From Haematococcus lacustris (taxonomy: Eukaryota; Chlorophyta; Chlorophyceae; Chlamydomonadales; Haematococcaceae), in assembly GCA_030144725.1 (NCBI GenBank), contig JASKMD010000006.1:1388586-1452585 (forward strand): DNA of 64,000 nucleotides. Reading direction: 5' to 3'. The notes beneath the pieces were generated by a model. That model did not search any database. It saw only the letters and a program-made list of their open reading frames with translations, and was not told the origin of the DNA. Position numbers and translations under genes: made by a program. The stretch's first letter is position 1. The number at the start of each line of letters is the position of its first letter. Of the stretch, positions 31,382-49,354 are shown piece by piece.

Positions 31382-34042
31382 CCTGCGCAGCCTGCTGTTG
31401 CTGCCTGCAAGCTTGCCAGCAGCACCCACGCCAGCAGGAGCTGCAGCACATGCCATCACCTCTGCTGCCAGTGCCAGCAGCAGCAGCAGCACAAACAGCA
31501 GCACAAACAGCAGCAGCAGCAGCAGCAGCAGAGGTGATGGCATGTGCTGCCCAGCAGCACAAACAGCAGCAGCAGCAGTTCCTGCAGCAGCAGCACCACC
31601 AGAACCAGGCCTTTTGATGTAGCAGTCGCACTTGATGGGTGGATGTGTAGTGGTGCCAGCTGCTTGGTAGATGCAGGCTATGGGGGGTGTATGGCCGTAT
31701 GTCTGTGGCAGGGTGGCTAGATGATTGGGCCAGGTGGTTGGGCTGGGTGGTTGGGCCAGGTGGTTGGGTGGTTGAGGCATTGTTAGGTAGGTGAACGTGG
31801 TGGAGGGTGGGCCAAGTTTGGCATGGACAGCAGCAGGGTGAAAAAGGTCCATCCTGCACGAGGGCCAGCCAACTCACAACCTATGACAGCCTGAGGTTGT
31901 TGGGGCGGCCAGCAGCAGGAGTTTCTTTGTTTACACTCAGTTATGGGTTCGTTTGGTCCAACCATCCCCCCTACCCGCATCAGCAGCATTGCAATGCAAT
32001 ACGATTTCCACACCACATGTGCAGGGCATGGAGCTCTGGGTCGCTTGTCATGAAGATTGTGTGCATGGAGGGAGCATCAGAATCATACAGGATACATGTG
32101 GGGGTCATTGATCATGCTGAACAGGTGATGTGGCTTTGCTGCGCTAGCTTGCTGCTATTGAGGCTAGGGGTGCAGAATAACTGGCCTTGCTTGTCAGAAT
32201 TGGTTTAACAGAGGAGGGAAGGGAGAGTGGCTGGGGTAGCAACTTGATTGTCGAGTACGACTTGTCAGCGAGACCTGTAGCAGGTGTGCACGTGATGGGG
32301 AACAAAGTGCAGTGGCCATCGCCCAGCGCATGCTCGGTGCAGCCAGGTCTACGTCAACCTTACAGTGTGAGAGCGATGGGTATGCACGGGAGGGACAATT
32401 TACTTGCTGGCAGGTAGTTGAGGAGCGAGAGCTAGCATACAGTCACGGCATGGCGATCGCCCCTTTTTTAGACTTCATGGTTTTGTTGATGTGCGTGGCT
32501 GGTCAGGTAGACCTGAGCCTTCCATCTTTGCTTCTGTCTGCCGTTCACAACAGTTGGATCGCTTTGTGACCGTGAGTGCTCTAACCAGAACGTTCTAGCA
32601 GGCTGCGCGTGACTGCTTTGCGGCAGCGTTCTAGTTACCAGGGGGGTAGGGTGGGTGTTTTGTTGAAGTAAGACCGGCTGACTTTCATTCCACGCGGATA
32701 GCTTCTTGCACACCCTCTCTCACTGCTGGTAAACCATCATCACCAACCCAAGCTCGCATCTCAACCATCATCGCCTTGCCGTCCAGCCCTGCAGCCTGGC
32801 ATCCAACAGTCCCCACCAAACATCAGGATTGCAATGTGCGGCCAAGCAGCCGGGCGGCGGCTGACGGCTTCAATGTCATCGCCTCCATTTGGATCACAAA
32901 TGCTATTGGTACAGTCCTGAGGTTCTCGAAACCTTCAAACCCCTGGATCCCTCAACCCCATCCCTGTTGGGCCTGCCCTCTGCCTGCCTGAACTTTTCTG
33001 CTGCAACTACGGCCACTGGCGCCAGTAGTGTTAGCCGCATCAGGCCACATGCTGGCCCTAGCCCTACAGGGTGACGAGGGTGCGGTTAGTACAGCTGGGT
33101 AGCCTAACCAGGACACATACATGCAGGTCACAAGCCAAGCATGCCAAGCAGACACACGACACTGGGCTGTCTGGGCAGCCTGAGGCTCCCAGCTGACTAG
33201 GGGTCAGGCCAGGCCTCAGACAGTGAGGGGCCACGTGCCTGCCAAACTGACTAAGCCAACTGACTGAGCCTGAGGATCAGGCCAGGCCCCTGACAGGATG
33301 GCAGCACGTGCCCACCAACAGAGCAACCATGGCCTCCAACCCCCTGCCCTCTGCCCTGCATCCCTGCCTTACATACCTCTGCCCTACATCCCTGCCCTCT
33401 GCCCTGCACCTCCCTTGGGCACCCACCTTCACCAAGCCTGCCTGCCAAGGCACTGTGCTGACCCTAATCGCACTTCCCTAACCTGCCCTGCCCTACCCTA
33501 CCCTGCTACTCAACCAAAGCTGCACTTCAAGTTTCACCCATCTCAAGTCAAGCATATAGCCGCAAGCAGGTTGCTACAGCTGTGCGCATGCATGACATGC
33601 ACATGCACAGCTGCTGTCCCTATGCTACTGTCTGTCCTACTGCTCCAATCCGTCCTCATTCGCTACTGAAGTGCAAGCGTGACGCTGTGGCGCCTGCCAC
33701 CCTGCCTGCCAGCTCCCTGTGCCCCTACTGACTTGCCAGCCCCTAACCCATTGGCCATCGTCAGCGATTGCCAGCAGCTGGGGTCAGGCAGGGCAGGGGC
33801 CCCCCAGCAGGCTGCGCCACCCCCTCATCACCTGCCCCCCTCATGGGGTGCGCTGCTGGAGGCAGTCAGGCAGGGCAGGGGGCACGTTGTGGGGGTGGCG
33901 GGCTAGGTCCTCCTGAACCCAGGGCAGCGGCCAGTATAAGGTTTGTTGTGTGGCAACAGCAGCAGGGCGGAGCCGGCAGCAGCAGGGGGCTGGCAGGAGT
34001 GTCAGGGCATAGTCCGTCAACAAGGCCCACAGCATCCCACCA
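31382..34042. other. Convergent intergenic region
   Basis: Lies between the 3' ends of the Gln-rich gene (+) and the SnRK2 gene (-). It begins with CAG-rich inverted patches (31450-31600), where GCATGTGCTGC and its inverse recur. The remainder has no frame with conserved motifs. TTACA near 33370 could be the TGTAA polyadenylation signal of the minus-strand kinase, about 0.7 kb past its stop. Confidence 0.4.
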
Positions 34043-37000
34043 TCACCCCCCATGCTCATGCTCATGCTTCCACTTCCCACCCCATCCCCCTTTGCCACCC
34101 AACCACCCCTGCCACAACAGCAACCATTGCCCCCTCCCTGCCTTACTCCCAGTCACACTCCGGCTCACTCCTGACCTCACGTCCTCACACACCTCACTCC
34201 TCACCTGGATCGCGTCCTCAATGAGGGCAGAGTCTGAAGGGTGTGGCCCCAGGCCAGCCATGGGGCCGGGTGAGCTGGGGCCGAGGCCAGCATGGTAGTG
34301 GTGACGCACGCCCTTGGCCTCCTCCAGCAGCTGCTTGATGTCCTCAGGCCGTTGATACCCTGAAGGTGACAGCAGCAGGGGCAAGGGGTGGGCTGGAGCG
34401 GGGCACGATGAGGGCACAGGGGTCAGGGGGCAGGAAGGGGTGAGCTGTGGATGGGGAGGTGCCAGTAGTGGAGGCGGCAGTGCCATGACCATGTGGCGGG
34501 CAGTGCTGGTTTGGGTTGAAGCTGCAGCCCAGCAGTGGAAACTACACAAGAGTTCGACCTTGTGGGAAGAGCCCCTCTGCACTGCTGCTGTCCTCAACCC
34601 TGGCCCCCCCTGCCACTGACTCTCCCCTGCACCACAGCCAGCGTCACAAAGAGCTGTAGGCAGGCCAGACCCTGCCCTGCTCCAAGACCTCCTGCCTCTC
34701 TACCTCCTGCCCGCCCTGGCACTCCCCTCCCAACCTGCCACTGCTCAGCTGCCACAGCCCTGCCCCACCTTTCCTCCTGCCACAGCCCTGCCCCAGCCCT
34801 CCTGCCACAAGCCCTGCCCCACCCCTCCTCCTGGCCCACCCAACCACAAGCCCTCCCCTGCACCTGCAGGGAAGGGGGCCTTGAGGTAGGAGTCGTTCAT
34901 GGTGGTAGCCTCAGGCGGCAGGTTTGTCAGGAACCATGGGTGGCTGCGAATCTGATCCAGCTGTATGCGGTGCACCGGGTCAGGCAACAGCATGCGCTGC
35001 AGCAGGTCGCGCCCTTTGGCCGAGGTGTCCGCAGCCTCAGGGATGCTGTACCGCTGGTTCAGCATCTTGTCAAGCATCTGCACCAGGGGCAGGCAGCAGC
35101 AGCAGCAGCAGTGGTGGGCGGTCGGGCAAGGCCAGCAGCAGTGGGTGGAGGGATAGGGGCTGGGGAAGTGCCCGCAGGGTGGGAAAGGACCGCGACACTG
35201 CCTGGCAGCAGGTGAGGCGGTAGCGCTGCCATACAACATGCGTCGAACAGGGTAAAAGTGTAGCTGACTACCATTGACGACAAAATCTGTTGTTGTACCT
35301 GGATTGGCTGAGCTCTGACCCCATGACCTGCTGCTGCCACCTTGCCTCTGACCTGCTGCCTCCGATGCTGGCTTCATCAATGCTGCTACTGCTGCTATGA
35401 CTGACTTTGGTGGTGCTGGTGTCGTCAGTACCGAGGTGGATGCTATTATCGCAGTGGGTGTCAAAGTGGGTGCTGCTGCTGATCATGGCTGAGGTGCTGC
35501 TGCTGCTGCTCCTCCCACCTGCAGGATCTCAGCAGCTTTGGGCACATTCTGGCCTGCCGGCGTGTCAAAGGGATAGCGCCCGTACAGCATGACGAACAGC
35601 ATGACCCCACACGACCAGATGTCCGCCACCTGCCAGCATGTGGATAGGGAGCAAGACAGGCTGGCCCGTCATGGTCTGGGCTTGTCGATAGCCACATCAG
35701 GCAGCGCAGGCTGCTCATTCATCGTGTGCACACACACCTGGAAACCTGGCATGTGTTAGTGGTCGTGCTGGTGGTGCTGGTCGTAGCTGATAGTGTTGGT
35801 GGTGCTGTGTTGATGGTGCTGACAGAGGTGATCATCACAACAGGCTCGATCCGTACAGTTGGAAGGAGTAGCACAGCCCCCAGCCCAGAGGGTGGCGCGG
35901 CTGCTAGCAGCTGCTGGAAGCTGCTGGAAGCTGCTGGAAGCTGCTGGAAGCTGCTAGAAGCTGCTAGAAGCTGCCAGTGCCAGTTGGCTGTGCTGCCCAG
36001 CTCCATCTAGGCTGGGCCTGCAATGCCGCTACTGCTTGGTTGTCACAACTGCTTTCCATTGCTGCTGTAGCTGCTCTACATGGCTGTCTGCGTTGGCATG
36101 CCCCACTCCATAGGGTTGGCAGCACTGGGAGCATGAGGCATGCTGTTCCTTTTCTTTGTCCACTGCAAAGCCGCCCCTCCCCTCCAGCCTTTCTCTACCA
36201 GACTGCGCTGGCCTGCCGCCTGCCTTCTCATGTTGACAGCTGGCTCCAGCCTACTGGCTTAGTGGCTGGGTCAATGGCTTGCACAGCCAGAGTGAAAGCC
36301 CCTGGGGTCACACCTTGCCGTCATACTTGCCGTCCCGATTCACCAGCACCTCCGGCGCCATGTAGGTCAGAGTGCCGACCTGCACAGTAGTCAACCCTGC
36401 AGTGATCATTATTGAGTATGGGCTGGTGTTGAGTAGGAGCCAACTGCTCTTGGTTGAATACGGGCTGCTCATAGTTGAGTGCGTGTTGGCACTGGCTGAG
36501 CCTGTGGTGATGCCGTTGTGCATAATCGCATGCTTGCCATGTTAGCTATACTGCTGGGGTTGCAATAGCCTGGTACCTTGCTCTTGGCTGCTGACTTGAA
36601 GTCGGCCTTGGAGTAGCCAAAGTCGCAGATCTTAAGTAGTGGCAAGGGCAGCCCCTTCACTACCTGGAGCAGGGTATTTTCCAGCTTGATGTCCCGGTTG
36701 GCCACGCCACGTTTGTGACAGTAGTCTGTGCCAATAATGAGTTGCTGCAAGGGAGCACACGTGCTGTAACATTTAAAATGTTGCTCCTGCAAGACTGAGT
36801 GAGATGTGTTGTACATGCACAGCTTGCACGCATGGCTTGCACACAAGCTTGTTTGCATGGCTTGCGGTGGATGGACTTGCACCTGGAAGAACCAACGAGC
36901 TACAGCTTCTTTGAGCCTCCCTTGTTTCTGAACATAGTGAAACAAGGAGCCTCCAGTGGCGTATTCCATAGCAATGCAAATGTACTCCGAGGTCAAAAAA

Positions 37001-37299
37001 ACCTCCTTGAACTGCGCAGTCAGGTAAGAGACCTGTGTCCACACCGCTTGTCCGCCACATCAGCATGCGGACGCGCACTCTACCTGAATGACGTGCGGGT
37101 GCCGAAGCAAGCTGTGATTAACAATCTCGCCCTCGACATATTTGTTGACGTCGCCTCGCTTCAGCAGCTTCACGGCCACCATTTCTTGCGTCTTGCCATT
37201 GTTGCTTGAGGCCAGCTGGACGAACCCAAAGCTCCCCTTGCCTAGCGACTGGATCTTCGTGTAGCGCCCATTTGTTTCGGCCAACGGGTCTGGCTCCAT
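34043..37299 (-). CDS. SnRK2-type serine/threonine protein kinase
   Basis: Seen: exons complement(join(34205..34359, 34864..35077, 35519..35629, 36314..36379, 36577..36744, 36883..37011, 37084..37299)) join in phase to 353 residues. Reading through the last donor adds about 53 residues to TGA at 34043. Motifs: GKGSFGFV (20-27), VAVK (Lys44), NRDIKLEN (Asp133), DFG (156-158), VGTLTYMAPEV (APE 179-181), ADIWSCGVMLFVMLYGRYPF, HPWFLTNLPPE. Known: the DFGYSK, KLENTLL and WFLKNLP-like signatures are those of plant SnRK2 kinases and Chlamydomonas SNRK2 enzymes, which act in osmotic or nutrient (for example sulfur) stress. Oddity: the HRD histidine is Asn131. The plant-type acidic ABA box was not seen. 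The exact 3' end is uncertain. Confidence 0.88.
35920..35972. repeat. GAAGCTGCTG decamer repeat in kinase intron
   Basis: About five tandem copies of GAAGCTGCTG/A within the intron between exons 4 and 5 of the SnRK2 gene. No function implied. Confidence 0.8.
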
Positions 37300-37975
37300 G
37301 TTGTGTGCGTTAGGTGTATGCTACAACATGCCTGTGTAGTACCGAGTGGCGTCCGGGGAAGCGCTGGGTTGATGGGTTACGCTGAGTAGTTGAGCGCTGC
37401 TACCTCCCTCCGGTGCTTTCCTATTCCAGCACCAAGGCGCGCTGGTGGGTCAGCTTAGGGTTCAGTTGCGTGCGGGGGGACGCTCGGCAGAATCTCTCTG
37501 GTTCGAGATTTTGAACGTTGCCTCTTTTTACATTTGCCTCTTTGTACATTGCAGTGTGCACACATCCAACATTGACAGATCGGCCAATAGCTGTTGTCAT
37601 GAGCTGCAAGATCCGTGTTTGAAGCCACACACTGTACACAATCATCGACAAACAATACGATTGCCCCTTACAAAGGGGATGTGTGTGCGCTAGAGTGTGC
37701 ATAGGGTAGGGCTCTAGCGAATAGGTTAGGGACACAGTCCCGACTCCTAGGTTAGGGACACACACCGGTCCCTGACTCCTGTGGAGAAGTGTAGGGGCTC
37801 CACAGGAGGATAGAGATACAGCATGGTTGATGTATCCGCTCAGATATAACTACTGTCATACAGGTAGTTGTAGATACACAGGTAGTACACAGAGCTGTAC
37901 ACAATCATCTTGTTTCTGGTTTTTTTCCGGTCGCGAATACACTTAGAGCACGAGCGTGTGCTCCGAGAAGTCAGA
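37300..37975. promoter_or_regulatory. Divergent promoter region of SnRK2 and taspase genes
   Basis: The two start codons (37299 minus, 37976 plus) are 676 bp apart. The region contains repeated GTTAGGGACACA (37727 and 37752) and GGTAGTTGTAGATACACAGGTAGT (about 37863). No classical TATA box was identified. Confidence 0.5.
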
Positions 37976-40900
37976 ATGGCTCCCTGCTTTGTAGCCGTGC
38001 ATGTGGGAGCTGGGTCGCACAGTGTGCAGAAAGAAGCCCAGTATCTGGCCGCCATGTCCCTTGCTTGCCGAGCTGGCACAGCCCACTTGTCACAAGACCA
38101 GTCTGAGTGTTCTCGGCTCATGGCCGTGACAGCAGCTCTGTCTGTCCTGGAGGTGCGCAGTGCCCTGCTGCTGGACCCCTGCTCCCGCTCACTTGCCTGC
38201 CTGCCTGCTGTCCTGCCTGCTGACGTGCCATTCACGCCCGTGGCTCGCCGCAAAGCAGCTGACCCTGTGAACGCCACACGAAGCATATCTTCTTGGAACA
38301 AAAATCTGCGTTGACAGCTCCCATTGCTCTGCTGTGCTGCAGGACGACCCTTGCACAAATGCAGGCTTTGGCTCCAACTTGTCCTGGTTAGTGTTTGCAA
38401 CCAGCACACTCACATGCAATACACATATATAAACTGCATGTGGAAGTATTGATCTGTAGGTCTCACTGTTGCTGCATTTCTCACTGCTGCAGGTCAGGGT
38501 TTGCAGAGTGTGACGCTAGTGTGATGGACAGCAGCAGTGGGGCCTATGGTGCTGTGGGGGCCATGCGGGGTGAGTGAGGTGCTGGCAGCTGGGAGGGGCA
38601 GGGGCAAGGGAAGAACGTATTGAAGGCGAGGTGGAGCGTGCCCAGCAGGGGAAGGAGAGTTGTGTGAGGGTGGCTGCCCTTCCCATTCTTTCCGGCTGGC
38701 TGGTTCACCATTGTCCAGCAGGCTGCTTCCCCACTTTGCAGCAGGGTGTGGGAAGGACAAGGCCAGGGCTAGGTCCATAGTTGCGGCTGTGGGGTGACAG
38801 CAGAGGTCAGGTGAGAGGGTCAAGGGTTCCGCTGCAGGCCGAGGGAGTGGCTGGGGCGTGCTGGGCCACAGGGCACTGCATGCTTTCCCCAGTGTGCTGG
38901 AAGTTGAGGCATCAATGGGTGTCCAGGTCCAGCCACCTGCCCCATGGGGGCCCCTGAGCTCGTAGCACTGGGCCGGGTGCAGCAGGGAGGGGCTGTACCC
39001 GGTGCGGGGGAAACGGGGCGCCTGCGTTTCTTATCCGGCGATATCTCAGGGTCTCAGCAACATCATCCAAGCGGAGTGGCCGTGCTGGGGTGTGCATCAG
39101 GGCGCCATCTAAGCCTTAGTGCCGGCAACCAAGCGCCGTCCAAGGAAACTGGGACTGCAGCCTAGCAGGTTCAGCCATGAATGACGCTGTCACTCAAACC
39201 GGTGGCCTCCGCCGCAATACATGTGTCCCGCCAGGGGTGAGGTTCCAGGGCGGAAATCGAAGCTAGCGCATCTTTTCTAGCTAGTAGGCAGTGCCTAGCC
39301 CTGGCGCCCCACTGCCCACCTTGCCCCTGCCAGCACCCACCCACCCTAACCTGCTGCTGCCCCCCCAGGCATCCAGCACCCCGCTGAGGTGGCGGCAAGG
39401 ATGGCGCTGGAGGGGTTGACCCCCCTGTCTGGGGGCCGTGTCAGGCCTATGTGAGTGTAGGTGGTGGCATAGGCCAGCACGGCAGCGGGGCCATGCTCAG
39501 GAGGGGTGCTCTCAGCAGGGCTGCACCTAGGTGGCCCCATTCCAGAGGCTCAGCCCCTGCCCTAGCCCTGGCCCTACCTCCAGATCTTGCTCCCATCCCA
39601 CCCCTGCACTCACCATTATGAACCCGCCTGGGCACCAGACCATGAGGGCTCAGGAGGGGCTCAGGGCCTAAGGCGGTGGGGTGTCAGCAACACCAACAGC
39701 AGTGGCATGGCAGGGCCATGGCAGGGCTAGGCATAGACACACTTAGGTCACCAAAGTGTGACCCACGCTGTGTCACACTTTCTGTCTTCACATCTGCTCA
39801 CTGACCACCTGGTCTGCTACGCCTGGGGCAGCCTCCATGCTCAGGTACGACCCAGGCAGTGCCTTGGTGGGAGCTGATGCCTGAGCCGCCTGCAACTCCA
39901 CACCAGCAGCCAGGGTTCAAGTTAGGTTAGGGTTTAGCTCCAACCCTTACCTGGAAGCTCCACACCAGCAGCCAGGCTGGGCAGCCCTTCCTCAACGTGA
40001 TTGCTGCCAGGGTGGCTTGCCAGCCAGCAGGGTTAAAGGCACTGCCTGGCCTCACCATGGCCAACCGCTGGCCAGGCCAAGCAGGTTTGCAGGCGCTGCC
40101 TGGCCTCACGCTGGCCAGGCCAAGCCACCATCAGTGCACCCGGCTAGGCCTTCCTCCCACCCTCTCTCCTGCAGCCTGATGCCTGGGCTGGCCTGCCTGC
40201 TTGACAGCTGAGCCTGTGGCTGCAGGTTGCTGTGTGGCCAGGGAGCGGCCGCCTATGCCGTGTCACGAGGCTGCGAGGCCGCGTCGGCTGCAGCAGCAGG
40301 GGCGGCCTCTGCTCAGCAAGCCCCAGCGGGCCAGCCCTGGTCCCTCCCCTTAGGACCGCCTCAGACTGCAACAGCGGTGGGGCCGCCTTTGGCTGCCGGA
40401 GGGTCCTTGCAGGATGTAGCAGGGCCACAAGTACTGCCTGGGGTCACACAAGAAACCTGGCTGGCAGGGGCAGGGGCAGGGGCAGGGGCAGGGACAGGGG
40501 CAGGGGCAGGGGCAGGGGCTGGGGCAGGGGCAGGGGCAGGGGCTGGGGCAGGGGCAGGGGCAGGGGCAGGGGCAGGGGCAGGGGCAGGGGCAGGGGCAGG
40601 GGCAGGGGCAGGGGCAGGGGCAGGGGCAGGGGCAGGGGCAGGGGCAGGGGCAGGGGCAGGGGCAGGGGCAGGGGCAGGGGCAGGGGCAGGGGCAGGGGCA
40701 GGGGCAGGGGCAGGGGCAGGGGCAGGGGCAGGGGCAGGGGCAGGGGCAGGGGCAGGGGCAGGGGCAAGGGCAAGGGCAGGTAGCTCCAAAGCTGGCTGCC
40801 TGCTGGACCCTGTTCAAGGCGTGCTGCAACCACAGGGCACCTCCTGGGGCCTGGTCAGCCCTGCTGCCGTGAAGGCCTGGCGCCACTGGCGCAGCCTGGT

Positions 40901-42324
40901 GGCAGCAGCAGAGGCTGAGGCAGCAACCGCACCAGCCCCAGCAGCCTTAGCAGCAGCAGCAGGGCCAGCAGGGCCAGCAGCAGCAGGAACAGCAGCAGCA
41001 GCAGCAGCACCCTGTACACTCTATGCTCGCCAGTGCAATCTCAGTCCTCTTACCTGCCCTGCTCTACCCCCGGCACAAAGCCTGCTGAAGCCGCAACAGC
41101 TGAGTCCGCCCATCCCTCAATCCAGCCACAGAGCCAGAGCTGCCCCTGGCAGCCCAGCTGCTGCAGCACAGGACGGCAGGACAGAAAGCTGCCGCCAGCC
41201 TTCTCCTCCGCTGCCCTCACCATCACCTCCCATCATGCCCTGGGACCAAGCTGGCGGTGCAGGGGCAGGCAGCACCAGGGAGTCTTGTGACCCTAGCACA
41301 GCTGACAGCCCACAGTCCAGCAAACGGCTTAGGGTAATGGAGCAGAGTCATGCCAGGCCAGCTGCCTTTGATGATGACGGGTCGGGTGGGGCTGGGAGTG
41401 TGGCTCCAGTTGCCCTTGATGACGCTGGGCATGGACCCTTCAGCACCCTTGATGGCCAAACCGGAGCCCGCCTAGCTCCGCCAGCATGGCCGCCTGAGAC
41501 TGCCGACACTGTGGGCGCAGTGGTGGTCGACGGGCAAGGCCGGGTGGCCGCCGGCGTATCCTCGGGCGGGCTGGCGCTCAAGGCCGAGGGCCGGGTAGGC
41601 GAGGCTGCGATGTACGGCGCAGGCTGCTGGGCTGAGCAAGCCTGGGTGCGGAGCAGTCGGGGCCAGACAGCGGAGTACGATGACGCGCCGGCACTCGCAC
41701 AGGAACACTTGACAGACGAGAACTGTGCATTGCGATTGCGCAGCTCGCCTCCACGGAAACCCGCGGAGGCCTGGGTCGCAGCAGTCGGGGTGAGTGTGAC
41801 CGGGGTTGGTGAGAATGTCATACGAAGTGACCTCGCAAGGACATGCGGGCGAGAGCTACTAAGGCGCTGGGAGGAGGCTGTGGAAACAGTGCTACGACAG
41901 GTGAGGCCTTTGACGCACGAAATAGGTGCAGCGCGAGTCAGGTCGCCTGACACAGGGTTTGTGCGATGCGTGGGGTGCGTCACAGCAGGTAGTGGAGACG
42001 GCGCTGGCTGACAACGCGTGCTGGCCGACACATTATCCGTCAGACTGCGGCGTACTGGCCGTTCGAACGTTGACACCCGCCATGACTGGCGAACCTGCAG
42101 GCACGGCCGCTGCTGGTGAGCAGGTGCAGGTCGAATGCGCTGTGGTGCACGCATCGCGGTCCATGGGCATCGGCTTCCACCACGCTGTCAAGCGACGGCG
42201 CAGCAGCCCGACCGTGCTGATGTTGCGGCGCCAGCCAAATGCGCTGGACCTCCATGCATTTGCTGTCGGGGAGGCATGGCGTATATCCAACACCTCGCTT
42301 GTGTCGGAACACGGAAAGTTGTAA
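37976..42324 (+). CDS. Taspase-1-type threonine aspartase with Gly-Ala expansion
   Basis: Seen: join(37976..38152, 38343..38386, 38493..38569, 39369..39450, 40226..41900, 41989..42324) is in frame throughout, 796 residues. N-terminal [58 protein letters not shown], then [16 protein letters not shown] and [15 protein letters not shown] lead to the autocleavage site [20 protein letters not shown] (Thr555 nucleophile), [20 protein letters not shown] and [10 protein letters not shown]. Known: Ntn-hydrolase fold; taspase 1 cleaves itself before the Thr and then cuts after Asp in nuclear regulators. The human enzyme has about 420 residues. Here the linker before the Thr is inflated by a Gly-Ala tract (residues about 206-308) and Ala/Pro-rich sequence. 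An L-asparaginase is less likely because the match follows taspase (GCWAE). Divergent from the kinase, convergent with HisHF. Confidence 0.88.
40464..40770. repeat. GGGGCA hexanucleotide array in the taspase exon
   Basis: About fifty GGGGCA units with rare GGGACA and GGGGCT variants, inside the fifth coding exon, translated as alternating Gly-Ala. The plus strand has a G4 run every six bases and could form quadruplexes. The opposite strand and other frames (Gly-Arg, Pro-Ala, Pro-Leu, Cys-Pro) stay open as by-products. Confidence 0.95.
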
Positions 42325-42489
42325 TGCGACATGTGCGCGTGTGCATGTGTGCCTTGCAGCACTACGCCCGAGCAAGAAAGGCAAGCTCGTCACATTGACA
42401 GGGTCTGCAAACCTAAGCCCAGCACACGTGCAAGCTCGCAACCAGCTATCGATAAGCCTGCTGCGAGTCTCTGCATGGCTTGCGAACTG

Positions 42490-42494
42490 TGTAA
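42490..42494 (+). promoter_or_regulatory. TGTAA polyadenylation signal, taspase gene
   Basis: TGTAA about 165 bases after the taspase stop; another copy overlaps the stop itself (42320-42324). It lies just short of the HisHF stop on the other strand, so the two 3' UTRs probably overlap. Confidence 0.5.
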
Positions 42495-42505
42495 GAGTCG
42501 ATAAC

Positions 42506-47968
<5,463 letters not shown>

Positions 47969-48070
47969 CGTCTGTTCTCCTATGCCGTGTCAAAGTTCGC
48001 CGCCCTATTCCCTATCTCACTCCGCGTGGCACTCTCTCCAGCGTCGTTCCGCCTGCTGAATGCCGGCAGG
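47969..48070. promoter_or_regulatory. 102-bp bidirectional promoter, HisHF / TFIIE alpha
   Basis: Only 102 bases separate the inferred start codons of the divergent genes, so they must share core promoter and 5' UTR space unless transcription starts inside the opposite gene. The sequence is pyrimidine-rich on the plus strand. No TATA was seen. Confidence 0.6.
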
Positions 48071-48640
48071 ATGGCCACGGGCGCGCTAGCCTTGAACGAC
48101 CCTCGGCCTTTCCGGGAGTTGTTAAGCTTGGTCGTGCGTGCATTCTACCCAGGGCCCTGCCCTCCCAAGCATTTCCACGATGGCGAAGAAGGCTCGCGGA
48201 ACAAGCTGGCCAAGGTGCAAGCGCGTCAGGGGATGTCAACAAGCAGACATGGGCATGTTGGCAATGCGAGTTGACATTTGTGCCGTGACGGTGCTTGCAC
48301 ATGCAGGTGGACACCACGGGCTTGGCCATTGTTGTGATGGACTACCTGCTGGCCAGGGAGTGGGTAGGGGAGGAGCAGATTTGTGCAGAGCTGGGCCAAC
48401 ACCAGAAGGTGGTGCGCCGGGCCCTCAAGTACCTGGAGCATGTGGGTGAGACAGCCAGGGCGTCGGCACAGCCAGCGGGCAGGCCAGGTTGTTTGCTGGG
48501 GCTGAGCTCAGGGTCAGGGGTCCCCAGTGCCAGAGGGGGGCTCCCCAGGAATGTGGTTACATGCACTGAGGGATGCACCAGACCCTGTGATGTGTGAGCA
48601 GCGGCAGCAGCATGACCAGCAGCAGCATAACCAGCATCAT

Positions 48641-48684
<44 letters not shown>

Positions 48685-49323
48685 TTGAACGTGCTTAGCA
48701 TGTGCTGATCAGCTCGGCAGCAGCACTGGCAATACAGGGCCACTATTGTCATCCCCTCTGTCAATGGTGGCTGGGCTGTAAGTCAATGGTGGCAGCACTA
48801 AATTGTAATGACAGGCACAGCGGTGCTGGCTAAAGCATGGCATTGGTGGGGAGCTGTTGCCTCATCAGGCTACAAGCCAGGTTAGAACACAGCCAGGCGG
48901 AATGATCACAGAGAAGGCCCTGGTAGCAATCTTGGCAAAGCCAGCCGTCTGACACAAGCCAAGCTGCGCCGCCACCGGCCGGCTGCTCTTGCCTCTCTGC
49001 TCCTGGCCCACCTGCCCTGCACCCTAGCCCCTCAGCCCCTCAGCCCCTCTGCCCACCGCTGCCTCCCATAGTCCAGCCTCACCAGGCTGAGTGCACCCTA
49101 CCCACACACAGCTGCTCCTGCTGCCTGACCTGCCTCACCCGCACCCTCCTCAGCTGACTAGGGTAGACCCTGGTTGCCTGCCCTAATGGCTGCGTCGTAT
49201 GGCGCCACCTGTCTCTGGTTTGCCTGCCCTGCCGGCTGATGCACCCTCTTAGCACCAAGCTGGCATGAATGTGAGCAACACATTGGGTTTATGACTTTGT
49301 GTGTTGCAACAGCGCCGACAGGC

Positions 49324-49354
<31 letters not shown>

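Noticed and set aside
32770..33080. Kinase-like SPEVLETF segment on the plus strand
   Set aside because: No other kinase motifs in frame or nearby on that strand; chance resemblance.
40464..40770. Gly-Arg, Pro-Ala, Pro-Leu and Cys-Pro frames
   Set aside because: By-products of the GGGGCA array; only the Gly-Ala frame is continuous with taspase motifs on both sides.
37976..42324. Plant-type L-asparaginase / isoaspartyl peptidase
   Set aside because: The DTVGAVVVD site, the LALKxxGRVG-AA-YG-GCWAE sequence and the late V-L region follow taspase 1 more closely.
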